64,000 bases of DNA, taken from NCBI GenBank assembly GCA_021186555.1, contig JAJKFL010000012.1, forward strand, positions 5,556,894 to 5,620,893, given 5' to 3'. The position numbers and the translations under genes were made by a program. Source of the stretch: Reticulitermes speratus. Its lineage: Eukaryota; Arthropoda; Insecta; Blattodea; Rhinotermitidae. The notes under the pieces were generated by a model. It was not told the origin of the DNA. It was given only the letters and a program-made list of their open reading frames with translations, and did no database searches. Numbering within the stretch: position 1 is the first letter of the stretch; the number at the start of each line of letters is the position of its first letter. Shown piece after piece: positions 30,539 through 41,278 of the stretch.

Positions 30539-31284
30539 GCAGGGACCAAATTTTATACCCATGCAAAAGAGCGAGTATAGTCTAATTCAGTCTTTGTGTT
30601 ATTTGGTGGAAGAAACGAAGATAAAAATTTTTGAACCCAGTTCTGAGCTCCTGCTTTCTATAAAATATCGTTTGGGAATTTTACGGTATTTTTATTACCA
30701 CCGTGTTACTAATTAAATGTAAATCCTTACCACTCGAATATCCGTACATAAACTGTCACATAGACCGCTTTAGCTGTAGTCTGACGCCTCTGTCTAGCTG
30801 CTGCTTTATTAAAATTGCGGCAGGCTTCCGAACTATTGTACCCTACTTATCCCAGCAGCGGTAATAACCGAAGTACCTCATTTATTCATCAGATGTCATT
30901 GTCTGGGCGGCCGATACTGTAGGCCAAAGCGGGTCCGATAAAGTGTACAAAATGTAGGTGTAGTATGTCAACATATACGTTGCAGCGTCTGATGCAGAGC
31001 ACTGAAGAATGAATAGTAGTAGTGAGAGACGCTATAATTATTACGGAGAAACGGGTACAAAATTTACTTCTGAGATCTGAGTTTCTAAGAGCCGTGTTGC
31101 AGAACATGCAATTCTTCTGGGATGTTACTCATGTTGACTTTTTGACACTAAATATAAAGGCATACGATACTTCGAAACGTCGATTACCGAAACAGTATTA
31201 CATTTGTTGGAAAATCCACATGCTTCGCCCGTTTATGCTGTTAAATGTAGTGTTGAAGACGATTGTTATGGGGCTATGGTGAAT
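30539..31284. other. no gene recognised; possible hammerhead-family half at 31070-31200
   Basis: The segment GATCTGAGTTTCTAAGAGCC...TTCTTCTGGGATGTTACT resembles the start of the palindrome at 50.65 kb, and CGAAACGTCGATTACCG follows at 31171, so this is probably one decayed half of such an element. ORF 31022-31282 covers it and is not a gene. Confidence 0.4.
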
Positions 31285-31435
31285 GATAATGGTAAGGGAA
31301 AACCGAAGGGCTCGGAGAGAAACCTGTGTCAGTGCCATTTTGTCCACCACAAATCCCACGTGTACTGTCCTGGTCTCAGATCTGAGCCAACGCTTTGAGA
31401 GGCGGAAGACTAACCGCCTGAGCCATGGCACTGCC
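31285..31435 (-). mobile_element. SINE-D copy
   Basis: In reverse: GGGAAAACCGAAGGGCTCGG, TTTGTCCACCACAAATCCCA, and a tRNA-like head CCGCCTGAGCCATGGCAC. The B box has diverged. Confidence 0.7.
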
Positions 31436-31692
31436 TTTTAGAAGCCTCAAATCCGTGTTAAATAAATAACTTCATGGAGCAGAAGCTAACAGTTACTCAG
31501 CTGGTCAAGAAACTCCCCGCATTTTATGGAACACGAAAGTTCTTAACCGCATTCACAACAGCCCGCCAGCACTCTTTATCCAGAGCCATGAAATACATAT
31601 AAATAATATATAGATTAGTATATAGATATTAATTTCCTGCTTCACAGTAAATACATTTTCATATATATTTATGGTTTATATAACAATTCTAT

Positions 31693-31998
31693 GCGGCACG
31701 CAGTGGCGCAGTTGGTTGAGGCACTGCGCTACAAGCCGGAAGGTCGCGGGTTCGATTCACGATGGTGTCACTGGAATTTTTTATTGACATAATTCTTCTG
31801 GCCGCACTATGGCCCTGGGGTCGACTCAGCCTCTAACAGAAATGAGTACCAGGAATATTTCCTGGAGGGTAAAGGCGGGCGGTGCGTAGGGCTGACAACC
31901 TTGCCACCTTCATGTGCCGATTGTCTAGAAATCTGAGAGCTTCAACCTCCTGGAACCGTAAGGGCCTGTCCAGGCCTGTAATGGGATTGCTTTACCTT
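31693..31998 (+). mobile_element. SINE-E, full length, 14-bp TSD
   Basis: tRNA-like head GCAGTGGCGCAGTTGGTTGA with B box GGGTTCGATTC, body GGGTCGACTCAGCCTCTAAC and 3' end AATGGGATTGCTTTACCT. Flanks TATAACAATTCTAT (31679-31692) and TATAACAAGTCTAT (31999-32012) are a duplication with one mismatch. This is the reference copy for the truncated ones at 8.9, 33.7-34.2 and 38.7 kb. Confidence 0.9.
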
Positions 31999-32134
31999 TA
32001 TAACAAGTCTATTAGTACTTAAGACTCTATGGTAGCCAGTGACAGGATAATCAGTGAATGATGACTTCAGAAGGATGTAGAAGGAAGCATCATGACCTAA
32101 TTTAAGGTGCTATCCAGGTGTTTACATCGAGGGA

Positions 32135-32705
32135 CTGACAAAAAGACAGGCAATGTACGTATAACGTAACAATGAGGCGCGTTCCCGTAACCATTTTTGC
32201 CGTGGAAAAGCAATAAATATTACATATTGTGAGTGTCTGTCTGTAGCCTTAGTTATCCAGCATGCAAAGCGCATGCGCCGTGTTATATTGTCATCTGTGG
32301 TCTGTCTGGCTCTACCATATTTTTCCACATTATCTCATAAATGGCACGAATTTCGGGGGGGAAAAAAGTTATTGAACATAAAATGTGTGTTTTGATTTTC
32401 TCTACAACTTTTGTATGAAATATTTCTCATTCTAAGAATAATTCAACGAGCTATTATTATAAATGTACACAGGTCTTCATGTAAAGTACCCCTTATTTTT
32501 GTCAGATTTTAATGAAATTGATATTTTATCGGCGGATTTTCGAAAAATACTAAAACATAAAATTTCATGAAAATCCGTCCAGTGGGAGCCACGTCGTTCC
32601 ATGCGGACGGACAGACAGACACGACGGACATGACGAAGCTAACAGTCGCTTTTCACAATTTTGCGAACGCGTCTAAAATTTACAAAACGTTTAGGACAGC
32701 CGGTC
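32135..32705 (+). repeat. dispersed repeat F, copy 1 (about 570 bp)
   Basis: Aligns with 49575-50130 throughout (CCTTAGTTATCCAGCATGCA; AAATATTTCTCATTCTAAG; GAAAATCCGTCCAGTGGGAG) and in its last part with 61430-61570. No coding potential recognised. Family unknown to me; possibly the end of a larger transposon. Confidence 0.8.
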
Positions 32706-33294
32706 TTAGGACCAAAATTTAAAACTAGCATCTCCAAAATATGAAGTATTTCGTGAGGTCAGCCATTGTATTGTAGCAGTACAAATATGATTGGTAGGTC
32801 TGAAGTCCTGTGAAGAAATAAACCATACGTCGTCGCTTTCACTCGGAATCACTTGTGCCTGTCGATCTGTTGTGTTTGTATCAAATTAAATTGAATTATC
32901 TGCCGGCTTTCAACAGTTTCCAACCCCACTAATTTGTTGTATAAAGTGGCGTGACGTGTCACCCCTCCTGAAGAGGGTGACAGGTGACATCACGTGTGTC
33001 CACACCACAATAGTCACCACAGCACCAAGCCACATGGGCTGCTCTTCAATAATTAAAATTGCTAGGCCAGACATCCTCTATACGTCATGCTACTAACAGA
33101 ATTGTTCTGCAGAAGGGAGCTGATGTGCTGGAGATCGCTTGTCTTCATTTCACGTAGAGGAAGTTCTTCTTCCTCTCTTTCCTCCTCTTCCTCTTACATC
33201 AGCAATGTAAGAATTACGATTTAGTATAAGAAGCAGTACGAGAAAAATTGTAAAATGTTATAAATAACAGTAAAATATATTTTTTTCACTTTTT
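32706..33294. other. no gene recognised
   Basis: Contains a small hairpin (GTCACCC/GGGTGAC around 32957-32981). Nothing else recognised. Confidence 0.4.
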
Positions 33295-33363
33295 GACCTG
33301 GTTTCAAAATCGGCGTTATTCTGAATCGGCGCAAATTGGACCGGCGCAAATCGAGGGCTACCT
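33295..33363. mobile_element. single end of a pogo/Tc1-like element
   Basis: AATCGGCGCAAATTGG and GGCGCAAATCGAGGGCTACC before TGTA look like the inner-to-outer end of a MITE starting TACAGGTAGCCCTCG. The opposite end was not found. Low confidence. Confidence 0.35.
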
Positions 33364-33389
33364 GTATAAAGTTGCCAATAAATACCTGT

Positions 33390-33480
33390 CAAACACAACA
33401 CTCGTTTATTACAAACTTTGTTTCAGTTACATTTTTCGGTCCGTGTAGCTGCAATTAGGTTTGTAATAAACAAGTGTTTG
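33390..33480. repeat. foldback with about 25-bp arms
   Basis: CAAACACAACACTCGTTTAT at 33390 onwards is inverted, imperfectly, at 33459-33480 (TTTGTAATAAACAAGTGTTT). A (CTA)n microsatellite follows at about 33537-33577. Confidence 0.6.
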
Positions 33481-33700
33481 ACCAATATTTATTTGTAACT
33501 TTGTGTACATAAAGCAAAGGGATGAATCACGTCAAATTACTACTACATCTACTACTACTACTACTACTACTACTGTGACTTACATCAGTGACTTCCTATG
33601 GGAAAAGACTGTCGCTATACTTAACTGCTTAGAGCCCGGTAGTTACATTATGTACCACCTGCTGTTAAACGTAAATGAATCCCATTACAGGCCTGGACAG

Positions 33701-34204
33701 GCCCTTAGGGTGCCAGGAGGTTGAGGCTCCCAGATTTCTAGACAATCGGAACATGAAAGTGGTAAGGTTGTCAGCCCTACGCACCGGCCGCCTTTACCCC
33801 CCAGGAAAGATTCCTGGTACTCATTTCTGTTAGAGGCTGAGTCGACCCCAGGGCCATAGTGAGACTGAAAGGATTATGTCAATGGAAAATTCCAGTGACA
33901 CCATCGGGAAAAGCTATGGATAAATGGCGAAATCAAAGTTAAATCGCTTAGGGCCCTTAGGGTTCCAGGAGGTTGAGGCTCCCAGATTTCTAGATAATCG
34001 GCACATGAAGACGGTAAGCTTGTCAGCCCTACGCACCGACCGTCTTTACCCCCCAGGAAAGATTCCTGGTACTCATTTCTGTTAGAGGCTGAGTCGACCC
34101 CAGGGCCATAGTGAGACTGAAAGGATTATGTCAATGGAAAATTCCAGTGACACCATCGGGAAAAGCTATGGATAAATAGCGAAATCAAAGTTAAATCGCT
34201 GTTA
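33701..34204 (-). mobile_element. two tandem copies (252 bp each) of truncated SINE-E plus flank
   Basis: 33701-33952 and 33953-34204 are about 97% identical by eye, each starting GCCCTTAGGGT and ending with about 50 bp of non-SINE sequence (GCTATGGATAAATGGCGAAA). The SINE is reversed and lacks its tRNA head. The non-SINE part is included in the duplication, so this arose by local tandem duplication rather than by two insertions. Confidence 0.85.
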
Positions 34205-35363
34205 GGACATACTAAAATATTCGTAAAGTATACCAAACTGAAATTAATCTGTTCTTAATTTCGCTGTGGCTTTTCATGCTGGGTGTTTGTCGTTTTTCGA
34301 TTGTTATTTTTTTTTTTCACACATCCGAAGGATGTAATAATTATCATTGTACAAAGAATCATAACCCTGACATTAAGTATATCTAAATTTATTCAGAAGT
34401 GAAACTTATTGTCAAAGGGAAATATTAATAAGGAACGGCGCCAGGTTGGTTACACTGCACTGTGTAACGTTCAAGTTGCCTCCCGCAAATAAATCGTCAT
34501 TACAGAGCTGTAAAGCCTCATTACATCCTCCCCGCAACCCCCAACCACCTCGTCACACCCTCCACTTCTTCTGTCTTCCGGTCTAGGAAACAAATGATTA
34601 CGAGGCTCACTCTGCAACAATGTGACCTCACATCCGGCGTGACCTCAGAGGTCATACTCGTAGTGGGCCAGGTACAACATCTCAGGTGTTCTAGCGGCAA
34701 TTAACGTTATAAGAGAGAGATGCAGATGGTACCGGCCATTGTTATCAAAAGGTCACACCGAGGTCAGGTCTTTCTTTGTTAAAACAGTGCGTTGTTGCGG
34801 GCAGCGGACATGTTAAATAGTTCTTGTTTTTACAGTGCGTATTACGTTTTGTGGCATTACGTACCGTAAAATACACGGCTATTAAAAGATTTTGAGAGAA
34901 GGCGAAATAAATGAAATCTGTGATAAAAAAAGGCAATAAATTACGATAAGATATATCACTTGTGTCGACATTGGAAGTCTATACGTACACACAGTGTAAG
35001 TCCTTAGTTCAATTGTAGTGGTATCCTCTTATCTAGGCCAAGGTCTTCAATATGGGCTCTTTCTTTCACGTTGGCCAATCGAAATTTCTGATTAATTTCT
35101 CTTCATTCGTTCTACATGCCCTTCCTATACAATCCTCCTTCATTTGATCTAAACAAAACAGTAGGCTATATAAATAAGGTGAGGAACGTAAATTGTTTCT
35201 AAATATTTTCTTCGTTTATTTAAGAAGCTGTCAGTATACACAAGTTTACAACCAACAAGTTGCAATTGTTAAGAATAGAAAGCACTGCTGTATGTTCCGG
35301 CTGTAATCTGTAGCCATCTTCAGGGAGTTTCAATACTTAAAAAGTATACAGCTTTACATTATA
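34205..35363. other. no gene recognised; degenerate hammerhead-like segment at 35290-35332
   Basis: On the minus strand near 35290-35332: TCCCTGAAGATGGCTACAGA...CAGCCGGAACATACAG has a CTGAAGA core and a GGCT/AGCC helix II, but GGAAC replaces GAAAC. Elsewhere in this 1.1 kb nothing was recognised; ORF 34745-34936 minus has no known domain. Confidence 0.4.
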
Positions 35364-35483
35364 CAGGGCGTACACAAGAGAATGGTGCGGTTTCAAAAGT
35401 GAATAAAAAATTTATTTCTCAACTTACACGGGCACAACATACACCATCAGCGGCGGCAACTGTCCAAGTTTCTCATTTGGTAA

Positions 35484-35596
35484 TTACAATCCTTCAATGT
35501 GTGCACCCTGGGTCACACGACACACATCCACACGGTAATCAAACTCATCCCAGACCCGGTGTAGCATGTCCGCTGTAATGGCCTGCAGTGCATGCG
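35484..35596 (-). pseudogene. transposase C-terminal fragment
   Basis: The minus strand reads ALQAITADMLHRVWDEFDYR followed by VDVCRVTQGAHIEGL and a stop at 35486-35484, the usual last residues of the same transposase class. It is out of frame with the N-terminal piece. The central DDE/D catalytic domain is absent, so the element depends on a transposase supplied elsewhere. Confidence 0.85.
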
Positions 35597-35779
35597 TTAT
35601 CCGATCTTGCCTTTACACAAGCATCCAGTTTCTACAAACTGTCGGTACCACCTGCTTATGTTATTCTTGTGTGGTGCGTCTTTTTTAAACCGTGCACGAA
35701 ACTCACGCTGCACTGTAATCACAGATCTGGACACCTCAAAACGGAGCACACAGAAAGCCTTCTCCTGCTGCAACGCCAT
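35597..35779 (-). pseudogene. transposase N-terminal helix-turn-helix fragment
   Basis: From Met at 35779: MALQQEKAFCVLRFEVSRSV, then TVQREFRARFKKDAPHKNNI and SRWYRQFVETGCLCKGKIG followed by a stop. This is the N-terminal DNA-binding helix-turn-helix ('TVQRxFR...RWxxQFxETGCxCKGK') of Tc1/mariner-type transposases common in arthropods. It breaks off just before the expected arginine-rich linker. The open frame extends upstream to 35839 within the terminal repeat. Confidence 0.85.
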
Positions 35780-36219
35780 CTTTGAAACTGGCCCCGCGGC
35801 CACGCAGTAAGAATGAGAAGCGAACTGCTGGTAGCGCATGAGAAACTTGGACAGTTGCCGCCGCTGACGGTGTATGTTGTGCCCGTGTAATATGAGACAT
35901 AAATTTTTTATTTACTTTTGAAACCGCACCATTCTTTTGTGTATGCCCTGTATTTACAGTGCATTTTAATAATTAATTAAGTATACAGCTTTGTTATACA
36001 GCTTTGTCACAAGTATATGTTAAAGTATATAATGGCAGCAGACCTTTAAAACATCTATGTGCAGTGTTATATAAAAAAATCAGGTGTGGCTGTGTCGGGG
36101 ACACGGCCGTGTGTTTTACGTGAATACGTGTACGTTAACGGGTAATATTTTCTTTCAGCGTATTATATGTATGTCATAATCATTCCTTAACAGTAAGACG
36201 TCCTTCGGATCTCCATGTT

Positions 36220-36612
36220 TTATTTATGATGGCAACATTTTCCTTTCGTCGGGTTCAGGAAAGAAATGAAGTAAAGAAATAATTTGTGTGTTATAATGTT
36301 ATTAATGATAGGTCTGTGATACGAAAAGTACGATAAAAATTGCATGTAGGATACAGCGATGTCTATACAGCCCGGCGTTGATACAGAAGCGATTACATCA
36401 TGCACTTGCATAGGCTCGGCCGCCCCAGCGGCAGATGTACTTGCGCCGTCGTTGATCCGCTCGGACGCCTTCAAGGTTTTACGTTCCCGGCACCGCTTCA
36501 CTGTATCATATGGTGTTTTATGGGTATCACTGGATTGCTCTTGAGAAGCCCTTTCCAACCGTATACGATTTCTACATTTCGATTTGGCTTTTTGACGAGT
36601 ATAGGCCGACAA
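36220..36612 (-). CDS. hypothetical protein, basic, 130 residues (divergent pair, left)
   Basis: Starts MSAYTRQKAKSKCRNRIRLE; the first 60 residues are rich in Lys, Arg and Ser (YDTVKRCRERKTLKASERIN), followed by a Ser/Ala stretch (ASTSAAGAAEP) and then an AT-rich, hydrophobic C-terminal part that may be read-through. I do not recognise the family; the basic N-terminus resembles small nucleic-acid-binding or transposon-encoded proteins. It is transcribed away from the ORF at 36761 with 148 bp between the two starts. A chance ORF cannot be ruled out. Confidence 0.35.
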   Translation of the reverse strand: MSAYTRQKAKSKCRNRIRLERASQEQSSDTHKTPYDTVKRCRERKTLKASERINDGASTSAAGAAEPMQVHDVIASVSTPGCIDIAVSYMQFLSYFSYHRPIINNIITHKLFLYFISFLNPTKGKCCHHK

Positions 36613-36760
36613 TATATTAAGTTTTCTTAATTTTGAACTTTAACACCATATATATTCACCATAACTATTCCACACAAATGTTTTGTGTACGCAATCGATA
36701 AATATTGACGAGAGCTGTAAATTGAAACTGATACGAGCGTCGTAGCTTCTCCGAGTCAAA
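36613..36760. promoter_or_regulatory. possible divergent promoter region
   Basis: Sequence between two divergent start codons. The flanking coding starts are CpG-rich compared with the surroundings (for example CCGCCGCGCGAGGCGTC at about 36822), but the 148 bp itself is AT-rich and shows no clear promoter element. Inferred only from geometry. Confidence 0.2.
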
Positions 36761-37333
36761 ATGTATACTAAACGGAAAGTATGTGACGCGGCGAAACGAC
36801 CTCAAAATGCCGGCGCTTCCCCCTCCGCCGCGCGAGGCGTCACAGTCCCCACTCAACGTTATGAATTCTTTGATCCTTTAACTATCGAATGGTGTAATTA
36901 CATTTTGGATGTAGACGATAGATATGTAGCTGCAATGCCAAACTGTATCCCCCAATTTTGTTATCATCAGTTTTCTGAATTGCCTCCCACTACGGAAGCA
37001 AATTTAAAGACGTATTCACGTCAAAATTATGTTAAAATTGTTATAATACAGGACAGTTATTGGAATTTTCTGCATCCAGACATCTTGAAATATAAAATAT
37101 ATAATACCTGTATATCGCCACTCTGTGTTTACACCATTAGGATGACTCTCACTACAGAAGAGTATTTGTTTCAAATTGTAATACCTGTCATATTTTTACA
37201 TGATTCGGACCCCAAAGAGGAAGCAAGTTGCTCCAAAACATCGGTAAAATTATTACCCCTTTACGGTCCAATGCCCACAAGACTACGAAATGCAGTGGTC
37301 AGGACATGTTTCGTTCTAGCATTAAACGTCTGA
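36761..37333 (+). CDS. hypothetical protein, 190 residues (divergent pair, right)
   Basis: MYTKRKVCDAAKRPQNAGAS opens one of the longest non-repetitive ORFs outside the LINE. It contains FFDPLTIEWCNYILDVDDRY and LTTEEYLFQIVIPVIFLHDS, and no signal peptide or known domain that I can recognise. The 5' end is GC/CpG-rich, the 3' half AT-rich. It may be a single exon of a host gene, an old transposon ORF or chance. Followed by a (GT)n microsatellite at 37392-37418. Confidence 0.35.
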   Translation: MYTKRKVCDAAKRPQNAGASPSAARGVTVPTQRYEFFDPLTIEWCNYILDVDDRYVAAMPNCIPQFCYHQFSELPPTTEANLKTYSRQNYVKIVIIQDSYWNFLHPDILKYKIYNTCISPLCVYTIRMTLTTEEYLFQIVIPVIFLHDSDPKEEASCSKTSVKLLPLYGPMPTRLRNAVVRTCFVLALNV

Positions 37334-37391
37334 ACCTCGCTACAGGTTTTCATAAGAATTACGTTCGAGTGGCTTCAGGCCAATACTCGTA

Positions 37392-37418
37392 TGTGTGTGT
37401 GTGTGTGTGTGTGTGTGT
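37392..37418. repeat. (GT)n microsatellite
   Basis: Thirteen consecutive TG/GT dinucleotides. Confidence 0.95.
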
Positions 37419-37718
37419 TTTTTCTGTATACACTTTAAACAAAATAAACAACAAATCCGAAACACATGTACTCACCAAATTACATCTCTCAACACATGCT
37501 TGAGGGCAACGCGTAAGTAAATGGGGTACTTAAACCCGTGGTATAAGCTCTATCGTAGTGCATTTATAACCCCTGCGTTGTATGCAATAAGCGACTTCCT
37601 GTCCAAGGTCAACCTCGTTCCATCTCTTCCGGATAAGTAGTTCTTAGAAGCGAAATAAATCTGTGTTTGCTTTGTTCTTAAGGAAATAAGTGTATAATTT
37701 TCTGCAATATGAAGAGGA

Positions 37719-37974
37719 AAAGATCCCAGAGGCCGTGCGGTCTAAAGACTTGGGTCTGCGGCCGCTAGCTTGCTGGGATTGCGGGTTCGAATCCCGCCGA
37801 GGGCATGGATGTCTGTCTCTTGTGAGTGTTGTGTGTTGTCAGGTAGAGGTATCTGCGTCGGGCTGATCACTCGTCCGGAGGAGTCCTACCGAGTGTAGTG
37901 TGTCTGAGTGTGATCTTGAAGCCTCGATAACGAGGAGGCCCTGGCCTACTAGGGGCTGTTGTGACATGGAAAAA
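37719..37974 (+). mobile_element. SINE-A with 10-bp TSD
   Basis: Head GATCCCAGAGGCCGTGCGGT, B box GGGTTCGAATCCC, A-tail. ATGAAGAGGA occurs exactly at 37709-37718 and 37975-37984. Confidence 0.9.
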
Positions 37975-37984
37975 ATGAAGAGGA

Positions 37985-38694
37985 TACCTGCACATTTTCA
38001 AAATACTTGTCAAAGAACGGAGATTGTGTGTCAGTTAAAAAAAAGCCGGCGTGTCGGAAAATTATTGGCCATGAGTGCTTCAGACACGGTGTAATTTTTG
38101 AGCAGTATTGTTAATGGCATAATTTATTAATCATTTATGTACAAATTTCGAGAACGGATAACCGACTGAGTAAAATGGCAGCGCCTGACAATCGAGGCTC
38201 GATTCTCGGTGTAGTAAGGGATTTTCCTCTCTACCGCCACTGTGTTCAGACTGCCTTTGGGAGTCACACACACTTCTGTCTTATGCAGCAGTGTAGGTAA
38301 AAAGTCGGGGGCTCCACGCGATTCGATAATCCAGGCCCCCTATGGTTATTAGCGAAGTTAATGCCAGATCTCATAACAGTGATCCAGAATGCTGCGTTCT
38401 TTCAGAATAGAGGAATACACCACGAAAGAACCCACAGCAAATTTTAATAGCCTGTAGGTTTTGAGGCCTTCCTTAACCACGACACCCCCCCCCCCCCCCA
38501 GTTTTACGGGGTGTGCGAAGGCCTTACCTACGCCGGTAACCTTAGGTATTCCTTCAGTTCGGTCGGTACAATCAGTAGGCTACAGGATAGAAAACCGGGA
38601 ATTTGTTTTCGATTTCTGCTAGGGCAAGAGATTCTTTTGTTTTCCCGAGCATTTAGAGCAGCTGCGGGGTCGACTTGACCTCATTTAACCCTTA
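37985..38694. other. no gene recognised
   Basis: Contains a 15-C tract (38485-38499). Around 38150-38290 there is a weak SINE-like phrase but no tRNA head. Confidence 0.4.
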
Positions 38695-38985
38695 AAGAAA
38701 TCCCATTACAGACCTGGACAGGCCCTTAGGGTTCTAGGCAATTGAGGCTCCCAGATTTCTAGACAATCTGCACATGAAGGTGGTAAGGTTGTCAGCCCTA
38801 CGCCCCGGCCGCCTTTACCCCCCCTCCCCCCAGAAAATACTCCTGGTACTCATTTCTGTTAGAGGCTGAGTCGACCCCAGAGCCATAGTGTGGCCGAAAG
38901 GATTATGTCAATGAAATATTTCAGTGACACCATCGGGAAACGAACCCGCGACCTTCCGGCTTGTAGAGCAGTGCCTCAGCCCTTT
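38695..38985 (-). mobile_element. SINE-E copy
   Basis: Reverse orientation: ATCCCATTACAGACCTGGAC, AGGCTGAGTCGACCCCAGAG, ending with the tRNA head side GAACCCGCGACCTTCCGGCT. A C-rich expansion lies at 38817-38830. Confidence 0.85.
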
Positions 38986-39249
38986 GCGGTCCAAATTATT
39001 CTTGTGAATTCGAACAGTCTCTTCCAAATTAATGTTCCGGAAAATCCCTAATCTTCAAAATTCCAAATCAGCGACAAGATAATAGGATAGGGAAAACCAA
39101 CATAAAACACTTTAAAATAACGTGTCGATTTGTGCTCGATATTGGAATTGGTACGACGGGAAGCGCTGTCGAGTTTAACTCGACATTGGACCGATAAGGT
39201 TTAATGGGTGCAGGGGACGCTTTTGCTGGGGGAGGGAGCAGTTTGACCA

Positions 39250-39335
39250 GGAAGCGAAACTGACCACTGACCATATAATGCCGAGGTTAAGAATGCATGG
39301 AGCTATAGCACCTCTTGTACGCCTTCATGACGTGG
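39250..39335 (+). mobile_element. SINE-B 3' fragment
   Basis: ATGCCGAGGTTAAGAATGCA, GGAGCTATAGCACCTC and CGCCTTCATGACG match the SINE-B 3' part. The head is not seen. Confidence 0.5.
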
Positions 39336-39589
39336 TGCCTAATTCGACCAGGGACATTACTTCACTGCGGTAAGAATAACAGTGTGTCAGTGGCAGTGAA
39401 CGTGAAGGGCTTGAGGCGGTGCATCCATGGCGTCACTCAGGCCACTGTTACGAGACTTGGCACAGTGCCACAAGGTCTTGGGGTGCGGCCCATACTGCAC
39501 CGGCACTGTGCACTTTTACGTGGGCAGATATACGGAGCGAGGCGACCTTGAAGCGACATGTGACTGCCGCGTGCAGTAAGGGAAGGGGC

Positions 39590-39975
39590 GAAGAGAGCCA
39601 GGAAGGAATAAATATTGTATGGAAGGAACGGACGAAGGAAGTGTAGGAACAAAATACGGAACGAAGTAGGTGGAAAAAGACAGGGAGAAAATAAAGAACG
39701 AGACAAAGAGAAAGAAAGTGTTGGAATAAAAAAGGAAAGAAACGAAAAGTGAGCAGTAAAAGAAAGTAAGAAGGAATGAAAAAAGAAAAAGCAATGGAAC
39801 AAATAAAGAAATTGAGGTAGAAAGAAGAAGACACAACCAGACAGAAAATAGGAATGGAAAGAGGGATAGAACAAAAGAAAAAGTAAAATAAATGAATTAT
39901 AATTGGAATATATATATATATATATGTAAGGGAAAGTAAAGATTACAAAAGTAGGAACAAAGTGAAACAAAACGA
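39590..39975 (+). repeat. purine-rich tract with (TA)n
   Basis: GGAA/GAAA-rich for about 380 bp, with a (TA)n run at 39907-39926. Open minus frames of up to 181 codons over it are compositional artefacts. Confidence 0.75.
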
Positions 39976-39979
39976 ACAA

Positions 39980-40810
39980 CAAAGAGATTCTGTTTTTATC
40001 GTAGACGTATGATGCGGATTACATCTGTTATCAGCGATTTCTCCTAATCTAGGTGTCAGTCTTGCCTTGTATTTCTTTAATCTTCAAAATTTCCAACTTA
40101 TTAACATGCAATACGTAACATCAACATATCCATATATAAGCGCACTTTAGTGTTGCCAAAGCGGTATTTGTGACAAGGTGAGGAAGATTATCGAAGATAC
40201 ACATTAAAGATACGAGTATATCATTCTAACAAGATTTCCGTTATTGGTTGTTTAATCTATAGGATTGACAGGTCCTTAAAACTATCCATTGTTGTTTGTA
40301 TTGTTATCAGCGGCGGTGTAAGAAGGTCAACACTGACAAAAAATAAGTATGGAAATCATTTTGGAAAACAAGTTACACTTGCAAGTAAATTCCAATAATG
40401 AACTGGCGTCTTATCTGTCAATAATCTCGAGAAATTCTGTCCTGTCACGTGATTAGTGTACCTGTCAAGACTTGTATTATCAATACGTGTATAAAAATAT
40501 AATTCCTTCTAGTGGCTCGTGATGTCTGTGTATGTGCTGATAAGTTTAAGAATATTGAAAGGCCGAAGTATCAATGATTGGAAATTGATAATCTTATAGG
40601 CCTAAGCACAGTAACGGTTATTCATCAAAGTGACACGTAATTCAAAGAAAATGCGTTTCTTTCACAGACGTGTTTATTGTGTTATCAGTTGTAAGAACTT
40701 CTGAAATGTATTACTACGCCCACTTCAATTTGTAAGACAAAACTCTGAACTCGCCCTACTGATAATGAAACATGTAGCGAGATTATAATACGGAAAAATA
40801 TTCTTGTATA
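39980..40810. other. no gene recognised
   Basis: AT-rich unique-looking sequence without recognised content. Confidence 0.4.
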
Positions 40811-40974
40811 CAGTGAAACCTGTCTTAAAACGAAACTCGGGCATAAAAGAAACCTGTCATTAGTGGAAAACATAGCTCCACTGATCCAAATGCCAGGTAC
40901 CTGTATTAAGGGAACATTCCTGCAACGGAAAAAATTTCGGTCCCTTGTGGTTCCGCTGTAGGCAGGTTTAACTG
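40811..40974. mobile_element. pogo/Tc1-like MITE, 164 bp
   Basis: Ends CAGTGAAACCTGTCT and, inverted, CAGTTAAACCTGCCT form imperfect 15-bp terminal repeats. A left TA is present (TATA|CAGTG); the right flank is TG, so the duplication has decayed or the assignment is wrong. Confidence 0.5.
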
Positions 40975-41278
40975 TGTGACATTCTTGTGTATGTGACTGA
41001 GACTTATGTTAATACTCCAGGCTAGATGTTACTTGCGATACATATGCGTGGATAATATTAAAATGAATATAAGAGAAATAAGGCGTGAAGAAATGGACCG
41101 GAATGAAGTGTTCTGGGTAGGATCTTGTGGAGGGTATTGCGAACGTGTCGATGAGGGTCTATGTTTCTTACGTGCGGGACCTTCCCTGGCCAGTTAAATA
41201 AATGTCGGTTTAACGAGACGGACCCCGCGTCGTGAAATTTATCATAAGTCGCATCCAACGAGCAAGTTTATATCAACC

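Larger units (their letters stand above)
35364..35950 (-). mobile_element. Tc1/mariner-type DNA transposon, internally deleted (587 bp)
   Basis: Terminal inverted repeats of 113 bp (35364-35476 and 35838-35950) begin CAGGGCGTACACAAGAGAAT and CAGGGCATACACAAAAGAAT and are over 90% identical. TA flanks both sides (35362-35363, 35951-35952). Between them are the two ends of a transposase gene on the minus strand, the catalytic centre having been deleted. Confidence 0.88.

Noticed and set aside
39437-39982. Minus-strand ORF of 181 codons, rich in Phe and Ser
   Set aside because: It follows a purine-rich tract; the composition (TTT, TTC, TCC codons) explains the open frame, and nothing resembles a domain.
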